53,074 nucleotides of DNA from assembly GCA_937872225.1 (NCBI GenBank), contig CALMRZ010000057.1:1-53074 (forward strand), read 5' to 3'. Position 1 is the first letter of the stretch. Every line of letters starts with the position of its first letter. The notes beneath the pieces are model-generated. The model was not told the origin of the DNA, made no database searches, and saw only the letters and a program-made list of their open reading frames with translations. The position numbers and the translations under genes are program-made. Origin of the DNA: an uncultured Spirochaetota bacterium. Lineage in GTDB: Bacteria; Spirochaetota; UBA4802; UBA5550. Positions 44,306-52,352 of the stretch are shown here, one piece after another.

Positions 44306-45037
44306 TTATTCCTTTTTTCCGCTGAAAAGGAACTTCATCGGGTTCCTCTTGATTTCGCTGGACACCTCGTCCAGGGTGCGGGCCGTTTTCCGCATGCTGC
44401 CGATGATGTCGATGATGTCCTTCTGCGAATTCTGCAGAATGCTGTTTATATTCTGGATGCTGCCGGCCAGGCTGGAGACGAGCCTGCGGATGTCGCCGCG
44501 GCTCTCCTGCGAAACCTCGCGGTAGAGGGTCACGATGGCCGTCACCTCGGTCAGCAGCGTGTTGACCTTCGTCATGATGTCCTCGATGCTGCCCGACTCG
44601 ATACCCTCGATGACGTCCCCCTCCCTCAGGAAGGCCCCCTTCTTCTCGGGGTTGCGGAGCTCCACCACCGGGTCTCCGATGACGTTCTGGTTGGTGATGA
44701 CGGCGGCGCAGTCCTCGTACAGCTCGATGTCTTTCCCGATGCGGAGGGTGGCGATGAAATGGAGTGCCGGCTTGAACAGGGGCCGGACGTCAACGACGCG
44801 GCCGAGCTGGTACCCCTTGATCTGGACCGGCGTCCCCTTCTTGAGGGAGGAAATGCTGTTCACCTTCACGTAGATATCCATGGTGGACGTGGCCAGGGAA
44901 TAGCCGAGCTTCACCAGTATGAAGAGGACAACGACGACGGCCGGGATGAGGACGAAGAGCCCCACCCGGTATTCGAGCCTTCCCAGTCCTTCGCGGACCC
45001 TGCCGATCATCCGTTTCATGTCGGTGTTCATGTTCAT
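44306..45037 (-). CDS. mlaD-like: MlaD-family MCE-domain protein
   Basis: 243 residues. One N-terminal membrane helix (LEYRVGLFVLIPAVVVVLFI), a single MCE domain (residues ~50-140: VNSISSLKKGTPVQIKGYQL GRVVDV and NQNVIGDPVVELRNPEKKGA), then a long helical coiled tail (VTAIVTLYREVSQESRGDIR). MCE proteins bind phospholipid between inner and outer membranes. Last gene of the permease-ATPase-MlaD operon; 11 bases after the ATPase-like gene. An in-frame ATG two codons later is an equal start. Confidence 0.88.
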   Translation of the reverse strand: MNMNTDMKRMIGRVREGLGRLEYRVGLFVLIPAVVVVLFILVKLGYSLATSTMDIYVKVNSISSLKKGTPVQIKGYQLGRVVDVRPLFKPALHFIATLRIGKDIELYEDCAAVITNQNVIGDPVVELRNPEKKGAFLREGDVIEGIESGSIEDIMTKVNTLLTEVTAIVTLYREVSQESRGDIRRLVSSLAGSIQNINSILQNSQKDIIDIIGSMRKTARTLDEVSSEIKRNPMKFLFSGKKE

Positions 45038-45048
45038 ACGCCCTCGCC

Positions 45049-45798
45049 CTAGCGGATATCCATGGGCCCTTCCAGGGCCACATTCCGGTACTGGACCAGG
45101 TAGGGATTCTCCGATTCCCGGAACTCCCGGCGGTCCCCTGAAAAAACGACCCTGCCTTGATACAGCATTATGAAGTTATCGGCAAAATCAAGAAATTTTT
45201 GCGGATCATAGGTGACGAAAACGACCGATTTATCAGGGCTCTCCACGCGCCTCTTTAACACGTCCATAAAGGAGCTGATATTCAGGGGCGACAGGCCCGT
45301 GAAAGCATGCTCGATTATGAGCAGGCCGGGGTCGTGGGCCACCGCCCGGCCATAGGCGGTGCGGAAGATCTGCGACGCGGTTAGCTCCACGGGCCTCGCC
45401 TTCCTTTTATCGAGGATATTCAGTTCGCCCATGAGCCGCTCGGTTATCCGGGTGATCTCCCCGGGGGAATACTCGGAATAATAATCAAGGCGCAGCGCGA
45501 TGTTCTGCTCCACCGTCATGTTAGAAATGAGGCCGTAGTCGCCGTGGACGTAGCCGATCTCGTTCTTGTAGCGGAGCTTCCCCAGGTAGTCGAGGCCCTG
45601 CAGCGTCTTTCCCCGGTAGCGGATGTCGCCGGAATACAGCTCCTCCAGGTTCAGCATCAGCTGCGTCAGCGTCCTCAGTCCCGACTGCTCCACTCCGAAG
45701 AACACGGCGTTCTCGCCCGCGCCGATGGAGAAGGAGAGCCCTTCCACGGGCTCGGCCGCGGCGCAGGATACGTTGATGAATTCAAGGAGCGGCGCCAT
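45049..45798 (-). CDS. MlaF-like ABC ATPase homologue with degenerate catalytic motifs (pseudo-ATPase)
   Basis: 249 residues, MlaF length and fold order. Walker A reads GVEQSGLRTL (35-44): the Lys of GxxGxGK[ST] is Leu41 followed by Arg42. The Q-loop YVHGDYGLISNMTVEQN has Gly86 for Gln. The signature is LTASQ (139-143) instead of LSGGQ. Walker B plus catalytic Glu is LLIIEHAFTGL, with Glu163-His164 for Asp-Glu. The H-loop is VTYDP, Tyr197 for His. D-loop-like GLSPLN remains. GGAGTAGGAC precedes the ATG and the gene is otherwise undamaged, between intact permease and MlaD genes. It may be a structural subunit with another ATPase supplied elsewhere. Confidence 0.85.
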   Translation of the reverse strand: MAPLLEFINVSCAAAEPVEGLSFSIGAGENAVFFGVEQSGLRTLTQLMLNLEELYSGDIRYRGKTLQGLDYLGKLRYKNEIGYVHGDYGLISNMTVEQNIALRLDYYSEYSPGEITRITERLMGELNILDKRKARPVELTASQIFRTAYGRAVAHDPGLLIIEHAFTGLSPLNISSFMDVLKRRVESPDKSVVFVTYDPQKFLDFADNFIMLYQGRVVFSGDRREFRESENPYLVQYRNVALEGPMDIR

Positions 45799-45801
45799 GT
45801 C

Positions 45802-46629
45802 CTACTCCAGCCACGTAAAATAGAACGCCACCGAGATGGCCGCGTTCAGCAGGATGGTGAAGAAGAGGGTCCGGCTCACCGCGCGGGAAACGAATATCGG
45901 TATCTCAAATTTTGACCGGGGCATCATCCCGTAGTAGCAGCTGGCCAGGGGAATGAGGAGGCCGAATACGAGGCTCTTGAGGATGGTGGCCGCCAGGTCT
46001 TTCAGCGAAAATGCCGTGCCCAGGTTCTGAAAAAACATGTCCAGGGGGATGTAAATCGTCGTGAGGGATATGAAATAGCCCCCCAGAAAGGCGACGATAT
46101 CGAAAAAAATGATCAGGGAAAATATCGAAAGGATCGTGGCCGCGATGCGCGGGATCACGATGAAAAGGCGGGGATCTATGCCGGAAATCTCCAGGGCAAG
46201 GATCTCCTTGCTCCACTGCTGGGTCGCCGTTTCCGTGGCCATGGCGGACCCGGAGCGGCTTATCACGATGAGCGCCGTCACCAGGGGACCCAGCTCGCGG
46301 GCGATAATTATCACCAGCAGATTGCCGAAATAACCCTCGATGCCGAATTTCGGGAGGTTGGTCATGCCCTGGATGATGACCACGCCGCCGAGGAGCATGG
46401 CGATCACGATGATAAAGGGGAGCGCGTCGATGCCGGTGTACTTTGTCTGCTGCAGGATAATGGCGTAGATCGCCCTCATGCGGATGAACCGCAGGGACTT
46501 GAAGGACTGGAAGATCGAGTAGACGAAGGCCCCGAAGTCCCGGACCCCGTCCCAGAAGCGCAGGACCGCCGCGCCGATTGTTACCGGCAGGGCCCCGACC
46601 CGAGTCCCGTTGTTCTGTCCGTCAGCCAT
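45802..46629 (-). CDS. mlaE-like: MlaE-family ABC permease
   Basis: About 275 residues from the ATG at 46629; a 36-codon upstream extension is rejected as non-family sequence. Five to six membrane helices. The cytoplasmic coupling helix region ATETATQQWSKEILALEISG IDPRLFIVIPRIAA is the MlaE hallmark, as is ELGPLVTALIVISRSGSAMA. First gene of the operon; three bases separate it from the ATPase-like gene. It should form the inner-membrane channel of the lipid transporter. Confidence 0.92.
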   Translation of the reverse strand: MADGQNNGTRVGALPVTIGAAVLRFWDGVRDFGAFVYSIFQSFKSLRFIRMRAIYAIILQQTKYTGIDALPFIIVIAMLLGGVVIIQGMTNLPKFGIEGYFGNLLVIIIARELGPLVTALIVISRSGSAMATETATQQWSKEILALEISGIDPRLFIVIPRIAATILSIFSLIIFFDIVAFLGGYFISLTTIYIPLDMFFQNLGTAFSLKDLAATILKSLVFGLLIPLASCYYGMMPRSKFEIPIFVSRAVSRTLFFTILLNAAISVAFYFTWLE

Positions 46630-46921
46630 CAATCGACACCGCCACCATCGTTCTCGTCCAGGCAGGGAGATACTATGGACGGGGACGTCATTAAAATCAA
46701 TTACAATTTGCCACAAAGAGGCGGGGTTAAACGACACCCGGCGCCGTCGTTCACTTCATCCCTCATCCCTTCTTTAAACGGACTGTTCACGCCGGGACCG
46801 GGTCCCCTGCGGCAGCATCCGGATGGACCGCCCCCCGCCTCTATAATTATCACTCCCTTTCAAAAAATCATTGATTATAGACGCAGGATATTATGTCATG
46901 TACCGCGAACGGGATCCCGTG

Positions 46922-48397
46922 ATGAACAAAAACCTGAACTACATCATCGTTGCGTTTCTCGGCGCCTGCACCGTCGCCGCCGGCATCATCACGCATTTCG
47001 ATACGGTCCTCTATCTCCACGACTGCATTCTCAGCATGTACATCGAAACGGCCGAGACGCTGGTCCCGTCAAGCCCCACCTACACCGTTGTCGACCACCG
47101 CGATTACCGGCCCCAGGTGCGGACCTACCGCGACCTCCCCCGCGGATTCATCCACAACGGGAGCATCCTGATGTACCGTGCCGGCCGGGAGGACGAAGAC
47201 CTCGGCGACATCGCGTCGGAAGCGGTACGGTACACCGATTATTACCGGGCATCATCCCTGGCGTCATCGATCAGGGAATACAACGGGCTCCGGGGCACCG
47301 ACGTGCCCGCCGGCACCGCCCTGGTGATACCCGGCTCGGCGCCGGCCCTGAGAAGTGACCCGAGGAACCAGGTGATGCCGCCCCTCATCACGGCCCGCGG
47401 CCTCTATTTCACCGGCACCAGCGTGGGGGGAAACAAGATCCTGGGCAACCTGGACCGGTTCAGGGAGCTCGGCATCAACACCATCGTCTTCGACGCCAAG
47501 GACATCGGCGGCGACCTCAGCTATTACAGCAGGGTCCCCGAAGTGCAGCGGCTCGGCACCCACGACAAGCGCACCATCGACAACATCGAGAAATTCATCC
47601 GCACCCTCAAAGAGAACGGCTTCTACACCGTGGCGCGGATGGCGGTTTTCCACGACCACCTCCTGCGCAAAAAGGACCCCTCCCTGGCCATACGGTCGCG
47701 CGGCGGCGGCCCCTGGAACCCCGACGCGAAGGAAAAGTGGTGCGATCCCACCAACAGGAAGGTGCAGGACTACAACATCGCCATGGCGGCGGAGCTTGCC
47801 GAGATGGGGGTAGACGAAATCCAGTTCGACTATATCCGCTTCCCCACCAAGGGAAACCCGAAAGACGCTGACTTCAAGTACGATTTCGGGAAGATGTCCC
47901 GGGAGGCGGTCATCACCCACTTCCTCAAGCGGGCCCACGAGGCCATTGCCGCGCGCAAGACGCGCCTCTCCATTGACATCTTCGGCGTTGTCGCCTGGGG
48001 AAAGGGCGTCGATATCGAAAGCACGGGCCAGCGGATCGACCTCCTGGCAAAGCACTGCGACATCATATCTCCCATGCTCTACCCCTCGCACTTCAACGAC
48101 GACTTTGACGGCTACGCGAGGCCCGGCGATAATCCTTACTATTTCATTTCAAGCGGGTGTCAGAAGGTTATTCAGCTCGCGGGGAAAAACACCGTGGTGC
48201 GGCCCTGGCTGCAGGCGTTCCGCTGGCGCGTCTCAAACTACAACAGCCAGTATATCAAGACGCAGATCAAGGCAACGAACGATTCCGGCGCAAAGGGCTA
48301 CCTGTTCTGGAACGCGGCGAACGATTACGAAACCGTCCTCAGGGCCCTGGAAGACCTGAACGGCGTGAAAAAGCCTAAAGAGGGACAGGACGAATGA
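46922..48397 (+). CDS. Exported LysM plus DUF4015 glycoside-hydrolase-like protein
   Basis: About 491 residues. An N-terminal membrane helix (YIIVAFLGACTVAAGIITHF) directs it outside. A LysM-like segment lies near residues 90-135 (DLGDIASEAVRYTDYYRASS; LRGTDVPAGTALVIPG). The C-terminal 330 residues are a DUF4015-type (beta/alpha)8 barrel: ITARGLYFTGTSVGGNKILG, NTIVFDAKDIGGDLSY, EIQFDYIRFPTKGNP with likely acid catalysts and LSIDIFGVVAWGKGVDIEST. It probably binds peptidoglycan or another glycan, cut or not. An ATG at 46898 (AGGA upstream) is an alternative start. Followed by dapF-like and carbonic-anhydrase-like genes in a possible operon. Confidence 0.85.
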   Translation: MNKNLNYIIVAFLGACTVAAGIITHFDTVLYLHDCILSMYIETAETLVPSSPTYTVVDHRDYRPQVRTYRDLPRGFIHNGSILMYRAGREDEDLGDIASEAVRYTDYYRASSLASSIREYNGLRGTDVPAGTALVIPGSAPALRSDPRNQVMPPLITARGLYFTGTSVGGNKILGNLDRFRELGINTIVFDAKDIGGDLSYYSRVPEVQRLGTHDKRTIDNIEKFIRTLKENGFYTVARMAVFHDHLLRKKDPSLAIRSRGGGPWNPDAKEKWCDPTNRKVQDYNIAMAAELAEMGVDEIQFDYIRFPTKGNPKDADFKYDFGKMSREAVITHFLKRAHEAIAARKTRLSIDIFGVVAWGKGVDIESTGQRIDLLAKHCDIISPMLYPSHFNDDFDGYARPGDNPYYFISSGCQKVIQLAGKNTVVRPWLQAFRWRVSNYNSQYIKTQIKATNDSGAKGYLFWNAANDYETVLRALEDLNGVKKPKEGQDE

Positions 48398-48436
48398 CCG
48401 GCCGGCAGGCCCTGTCATTCAACGAGGAGCATGATC

Positions 48437-49288
48437 ATGGACTTCTATAAATACCACGGACTGGGCAACGATTATATCGTCATCGACCCCGCGAAGAACG
48501 GCATTACCCTCTCACCGGAAACCATCAGGCTCATCTGCGACCGCAACCTCGGCATCGGGTCCGACGGGATCCTCCATGGTCCTTTCTCTGACAATGGCGC
48601 CATCAGCGTGCGCATATTCAATCCCGACGGCAGCGAAGCTGAAAAGAGCGGCAATGGCGCGAGGATATTCGCGCGCCACCTCCACGAGCACGGTCATGTC
48701 AACGGTGACACCGCCGCCTTCAACACCCTCGGCGGGCCCATCACGGCGCGGGTGCTGGACCCGGCGTCGTACCTGATAAAAGTAAACATGGGCGCCTGCA
48801 TCTTTGACAGCGAACGGATCCCCGTGTCGGGCCCGCGCCGCGAGGTCATGAATGAGCCTATCGAAATCGGCGGGAATAGATACCTCATGACCTGCGTTTC
48901 GATGGGGAACCCGCACTGCGTGATCCCCCTCAAGGCGATATCGCGGGAGCTGGCCTGCGAACTCGGGCCGTCCATCGAGCGCCATCCCCTCTTCCCCAAC
49001 CGGATCAACATGCAGCTGGCGCAGGTCATCGACCGTCAGTCTTTGCGGATAGAGATCTGGGAGCGCGGCGCCGGCTACACCCTGGCGTCGGGGAGCAGCA
49101 GCTGCGCCGCCGCCTGCGCCGCCCGGCGTCTCGGCCTGGTCGACGGCAGCGTCACCGTGCACATGCCGGGCGGCACGCTTTTGATAGACATCGGCAGCGA
49201 CTGGTCGGTTTCCATGACGGGGCCCGTGGCCAGCGTGTCCGAGGGAAACTTCACGCCGGAGCTCAGGAAGCTCCTGGCCGGCGTCTGA
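48437..49288 (+). CDS. DapF-family epimerase homologue with both catalytic cysteines replaced by serine
   Basis: About 283 residues, full DapF length. ATG at 48437 (GAGGAG seven bases upstream) is preferred over 48431. Substrate-binding blocks are kept: YHGLGNDYIVIDP, GIGSDGIL, FNPDGSEAEKSGNGARIF, and IWERGAGYTLASGSSSC. In DapF the two acid/base thiols are in MCGNG and LACGTG. Here they are Ser71 (codon AGC, 48647-48649) and Ser218 (TCG, 49088-49090). I recall Ser/Ser homologues in other genomes annotated as DapF. Meso-DAP formation by the usual two-thiol mechanism is therefore doubtful. Follows the LysM/DUF4015 gene. Confidence 0.88.
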   Translation: MDFYKYHGLGNDYIVIDPAKNGITLSPETIRLICDRNLGIGSDGILHGPFSDNGAISVRIFNPDGSEAEKSGNGARIFARHLHEHGHVNGDTAAFNTLGGPITARVLDPASYLIKVNMGACIFDSERIPVSGPRREVMNEPIEIGGNRYLMTCVSMGNPHCVIPLKAISRELACELGPSIERHPLFPNRINMQLAQVIDRQSLRIEIWERGAGYTLASGSSSCAAACAARRLGLVDGSVTVHMPGGTLLIDIGSDWSVSMTGPVASVSEGNFTPELRKLLAGV

Positions 49289-49308
49289 AACCGGAGGGCG
49301 GCGCAACC

Positions 49309-49833
49309 ATGAAATACGACCTGGGCGACAGGAAGATAATCATAGAGGGCGACGATTATTTCATCGCGGAGAGCGCCGTGGTGGCGGGATCGGTGCGCAT
49401 CGGCAACAACGCGAGCGTATGGTTCAACGCCGTGGTGCGCGCCGATGACGGCACGATAGTCATCGGCGAGAATTCAAACATACAGGACGGGGCCGTCCTC
49501 CACTGCGACGAGGAGAACGACCTCGTGATCGGCCGGGGCGTCACCGTGGCGCACAAGGCGACGCTGCACGGCTGCGTCATCGGCGACGACTCCCTCATCG
49601 GCATCAACGCGGTGGTCATGAACGGGGCGGTCATCGGCAGGAACTGCCTTATCGGCGCCGGCGCGCTGGTGCTGGAACACAGCGTCATTCCCGACAACTC
49701 GATGGTCCTGGGTTCCCCGGCCAGGGTCTTGCGCCCAGTTACGCAGGAGCAGATTGACGATATCCTGTACGCCGCCGAACACTATGTTAAGAATTTCAAG
49801 GACTTCAAAAAGCACCTGAGGAAGGTGCCGTAA
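49309..49833 (+). CDS. Gamma-carbonic anhydrase family protein (left-handed beta-helix)
   Basis: 174 residues of hexapeptide repeats ([LIV]Gxxxx): VVAGSVRIGNNASVWFNAVV RAD, NIQDGAVLHCD, VTVAHKATLHGCVIGDDSLI. His residues in VLHC, VAHKATLHG are in the positions of the zinc ligands. Such proteins (YrdA/PaaY-like) are often thioesterases or inactive carbonic anhydrases. C-terminal helix ends AAEHYVKNFKDFKKHLRK. 20 bases after the dapF-like stop, so probably cotranscribed. Confidence 0.9.
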   Translation: MKYDLGDRKIIIEGDDYFIAESAVVAGSVRIGNNASVWFNAVVRADDGTIVIGENSNIQDGAVLHCDEENDLVIGRGVTVAHKATLHGCVIGDDSLIGINAVVMNGAVIGRNCLIGAGALVLEHSVIPDNSMVLGSPARVLRPVTQEQIDDILYAAEHYVKNFKDFKKHLRKVP

Positions 49834-49847
49834 AAGGCCGCCCTTTT

Positions 49848-50261
49848 TCACTCCGGCTTGTATCCCTTGCAGTACGGCACGTACGCCGCGTCCGTCACCA
49901 TCAGGTGGTGTTCCAGCCACTGCCGCACCTGGCGGTCCAGCTCCATCGCCAGGTAGCTATCCGCCCCCTTCACCCTGTATTCCTGCAGAATTCTCCCGTA
50001 CACTTCCTTGAATTTCTTATGCTCTTCATAATGCTTCGAGAAGTCGGGATAATTGACCTTCATCATCATTTTCTCTTCAGCCTCGAAATGCCCGCTGACA
50101 TAGGTGGCCAGGTACTCGAGCATGATGACCAGTTCCGTCTTTGCCTTCCCGCTGTATATGGCAAGGTCCAGGGCGTCAATATGCCTGATAAGATCCCGGT
50201 GCTGGTTATCGATCAGATCTATTCCGGTCTCGAATTTCTTGTTCCATTCCAGCTTGGTCAT
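49848..50261 (-). CDS. Bacteriohaemerythrin (copy 1)
   Basis: About 137 residues. The ATG at 50261 has GGAG nine bases upstream; the 26 upstream codons are rejected. Di-iron ligands are in order: NQHRDLIRHIDAL, GHFEAEEKMM, HYEEHKKF and HHLMVTD, giving the His/Glu/Asp set of haemerythrin. It binds O2 (or NO) and may store or sense oxygen in the cytoplasm. A tandem paralogue lies immediately upstream (50279-50680) and LarA-like before it. Confidence 0.93.
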   Translation of the reverse strand: MTKLEWNKKFETGIDLIDNQHRDLIRHIDALDLAIYSGKAKTELVIMLEYLATYVSGHFEAEEKMMMKVNYPDFSKHYEEHKKFKEVYGRILQEYRVKGADSYLAMELDRQVRQWLEHHLMVTDAAYVPYCKGYKPE

Positions 50262-50278
50262 AGTTTCCGGTCTCCTTC

Positions 50279-50680
50279 TCACTGTTTCACACAGGGCACA
50301 AAGGCCATGTCCGATCTCATTATGTGGTTCTCCCACCATTTCCTGATTTCCTTATCCACATCCAGCGCCATGTAGGAATCGACGCCTTTCCTTTCGTATT
50401 CATCCCTGATTTTTTTATAGAGCTCGCGGAACTCCTGGTGCTCCTGCCGGTGTTTGTTGAAGCCGGGATAGCTGAAGCGCAGCATGAGGCTTTCCTCCGC
50501 TTCAAAATGCTCCTCCACGTACGACCCCAGGTATTCGATCATTATCACCGTTTCGACTTTCGGTTTCCCGCCGTACAGGGACAGCTCCAGGCTGTCGATG
50601 CGTTTAAACAGCTCCCGGTGCTGGTCATCCACCTCGGCGATGCCGGTTTCCAGGCCCTTATTCCATTTAAACCCTGCCAC
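50279..50680 (-). CDS. Bacteriohaemerythrin (copy 2)
   Basis: 133 residues, starting with GTG and GGGAG six bases upstream, inside the end of the LarA-like gene. Ligand motifs: DDQHRELFKRID, EHFEAEESLML, HRQEHQEFREL and ENHIMRSD. Clearly a duplicate of the downstream copy. The gap of three bases to the LarA-like stop indicates translational coupling. Confidence 0.93.
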   Translation of the reverse strand: MAGFKWNKGLETGIAEVDDQHRELFKRIDSLELSLYGGKPKVETVIMIEYLGSYVEEHFEAEESLMLRFSYPGFNKHRQEHQEFRELYKKIRDEYERKGVDSYMALDVDKEIRKWWENHIMRSDMAFVPCVKQ

Positions 50681-50683
50681 TGC

Positions 50684-52006
50684 TCACTCCCTGCCAATGA
50701 TGGGGAAGGTAACGCCCGCCTCGGGGAACACGGCAACCGTTGCGTGTTTACCGATCTTTTTCATGCCCCGCCGTATCACCTCCGCAGGGTCCTGGCATCT
50801 CACGAACATGCTGATCGCTTTCGCCTCGGCCTTATTCAGGGTCGGCACATAGAAGAAGAGGTCGTACTGGCGCACGAGCTGCAGCGAATAATACATCAGG
50901 AACTTGTCCTCGACGCCGAACCCCTTCTTCACCATGTCAAGGAAGCCCTTGACCCGCGACGGCCCGATGAGGCGCAGTATCGCCTTCAGCAGCGGCAGCG
51001 GCACGCCCCCCTCCGGGAGCCTGATATCGTCCATGCCGCGCTCGGCGCGCATGAAGGCCATCACCGCGCCGCCGGGCCTGAGGGCCGGAAGGGAATTGCC
51101 TACGCACTTCATCCCCTGCTTGAAGTTGATGTCCATGGGACAGGAATTGACGATGATACCGTCGACGGGCCGGTCGACGCGGAGGCCCATCCTTTCATAC
51201 AGGTACCTGACGCCGGACCGGTGCGACTCGACCGGGTCACCGGCAAAGGACGCGGCGATGGTACGCGCCTGGTCGATATAGACGTTCAGGCAGAAAATAT
51301 CCGCGCCGATCATGCGCCGTGTCTCCTCGAGCTCGAGGCGGAAGGAGTTGTCCTCGGGCATCATTCCCACGCGGTTGAACCGGTACGGGGGCTCAGCCAG
51401 GATGCCGTGGTGGATACCGATGGTCTCGGCGTAGGCCACGCCCGGCAGGATGTTCTTCATGCCGCCGCCAAACCCCGCCCAGAGGTGGGGCTCGATGATG
51501 CCCAGGAGAACGACCAGGTCGGCGTCTTTCAGGTTCTTGTTGAGGTAAATTGGCGTCTGCCGGCCCGTCGATCCGAAGTAGTGGTTCGCCTTCAGGTCAA
51601 AGGCGTTATGGTTCTCCCATTTCACCTGCTTCAGGTTCTTCGGCCCCAGCTTCTGCGCCATCTCCTCCTGCGTCATGGGCGTGTGCACCCCCAGCCCGGG
51701 GATTACCAGGATGTTTTTCGGCAGCGCCCCCGCCTTTTTCAGGTCCTCCAGGACAAGATGGAAATACCGGTGCGCCGGTGTGGGCCGGGTATTGTCATCG
51801 ACGATGATGATGATTTTTTTGCCCCTGAGCTTCCGGCCCGCGAGGGGCCTGGCGCCGATCGGTCTGCGGAGCGAGTCCCTCACCAGGGCAAGTTCATCGG
51901 TCTTTTTTTGATTGTCGATACGCGCCCGCCGGGGGAGGATAACATCCCACGTGTCAGGAAGCTGCACCTGGATGGAGCCGGGGCCCCAGGGTAAGGTTAT
52001 TTCCAT
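50684..52006 (-). CDS. LarA-like nickel-dependent racemase family protein (DUF2088)
   Basis: 440 residues. DDNTRPTPAHRYFHLVLEDL near residue 70, GLGVHTPMTQEEM near 107 and EPHLWAGFGGGMKNILPG near 172 are the blocks that in LarA carry the catalytic His residues and the Lys that binds the pincer nickel cofactor (here Lys in GGMKN). LarA interconverts L- and D-lactate; homologues act on other 2-hydroxy acids. The larB/C/E cofactor genes are not present. GAGGTG precedes the ATG. It heads an operon with the two bacteriohaemerythrins. Confidence 0.85.
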   Translation of the reverse strand: MEITLPWGPGSIQVQLPDTWDVILPRRARIDNQKKTDELALVRDSLRRPIGARPLAGRKLRGKKIIIIVDDNTRPTPAHRYFHLVLEDLKKAGALPKNILVIPGLGVHTPMTQEEMAQKLGPKNLKQVKWENHNAFDLKANHYFGSTGRQTPIYLNKNLKDADLVVLLGIIEPHLWAGFGGGMKNILPGVAYAETIGIHHGILAEPPYRFNRVGMMPEDNSFRLELEETRRMIGADIFCLNVYIDQARTIAASFAGDPVESHRSGVRYLYERMGLRVDRPVDGIIVNSCPMDINFKQGMKCVGNSLPALRPGGAVMAFMRAERGMDDIRLPEGGVPLPLLKAILRLIGPSRVKGFLDMVKKGFGVEDKFLMYYSLQLVRQYDLFFYVPTLNKAEAKAISMFVRCQDPAEVIRRGMKKIGKHATVAVFPEAGVTFPIIGRE

Positions 52007-52134
52007 CGGTCACCTCAAAGGAAAGGATTCAATAGATACCGGTTCCCGCCGCTGCATGAAACAAACGCGCATGTTATATTTTATATCATGACAGCCGATT
52101 CAGAAAATTTGCAAGCTTTTTTATTAATAAAGGA

Positions 52135-52325
52135 TTCAATGCAGAGACGCAGAGTGCTCAGAGATCAGAGAGAGGTATTTGTTTATTCATGACTTCGGGC
52201 TTTATAGTTGGATATTTATAATTTATATGACAGATAGAGGGATATTTTTATATCATGCTTCAATGATAAAGACAAACCTTAAAACCTCTGTGTTTCTCTG
52301 CGACCTCAGCGCCTCCGCGTTGAAA
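52135..52325. repeat. TTCAAYGC-GAG inverted-repeat element (191 bp), MITE-like
   Basis: The left end TTCAATGCAGAGACGCAGAG and right end CTCAGCGCCTCCGCGTTGAA are imperfect inverted copies (16 of 20 bases match), with AGAGATCAGAGAG and TCTCTGCGACC further inside. The gap 52007-52352 holds no gene. Similar CGCAGAGACGCAGAG strings are common dispersed repeats in environmental genomes. The element is non-coding. Confidence 0.65.
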
Positions 52326-52352
52326 TAATTATAGTATCTTTTTTCAGGACCG

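Noticed and set aside
50324-51994. A 556-codon open frame antisense to the LarA-like and haemerythrin genes
   Set aside because: Shadow of three well-supported genes; composition is the typical reversed-codon pattern.
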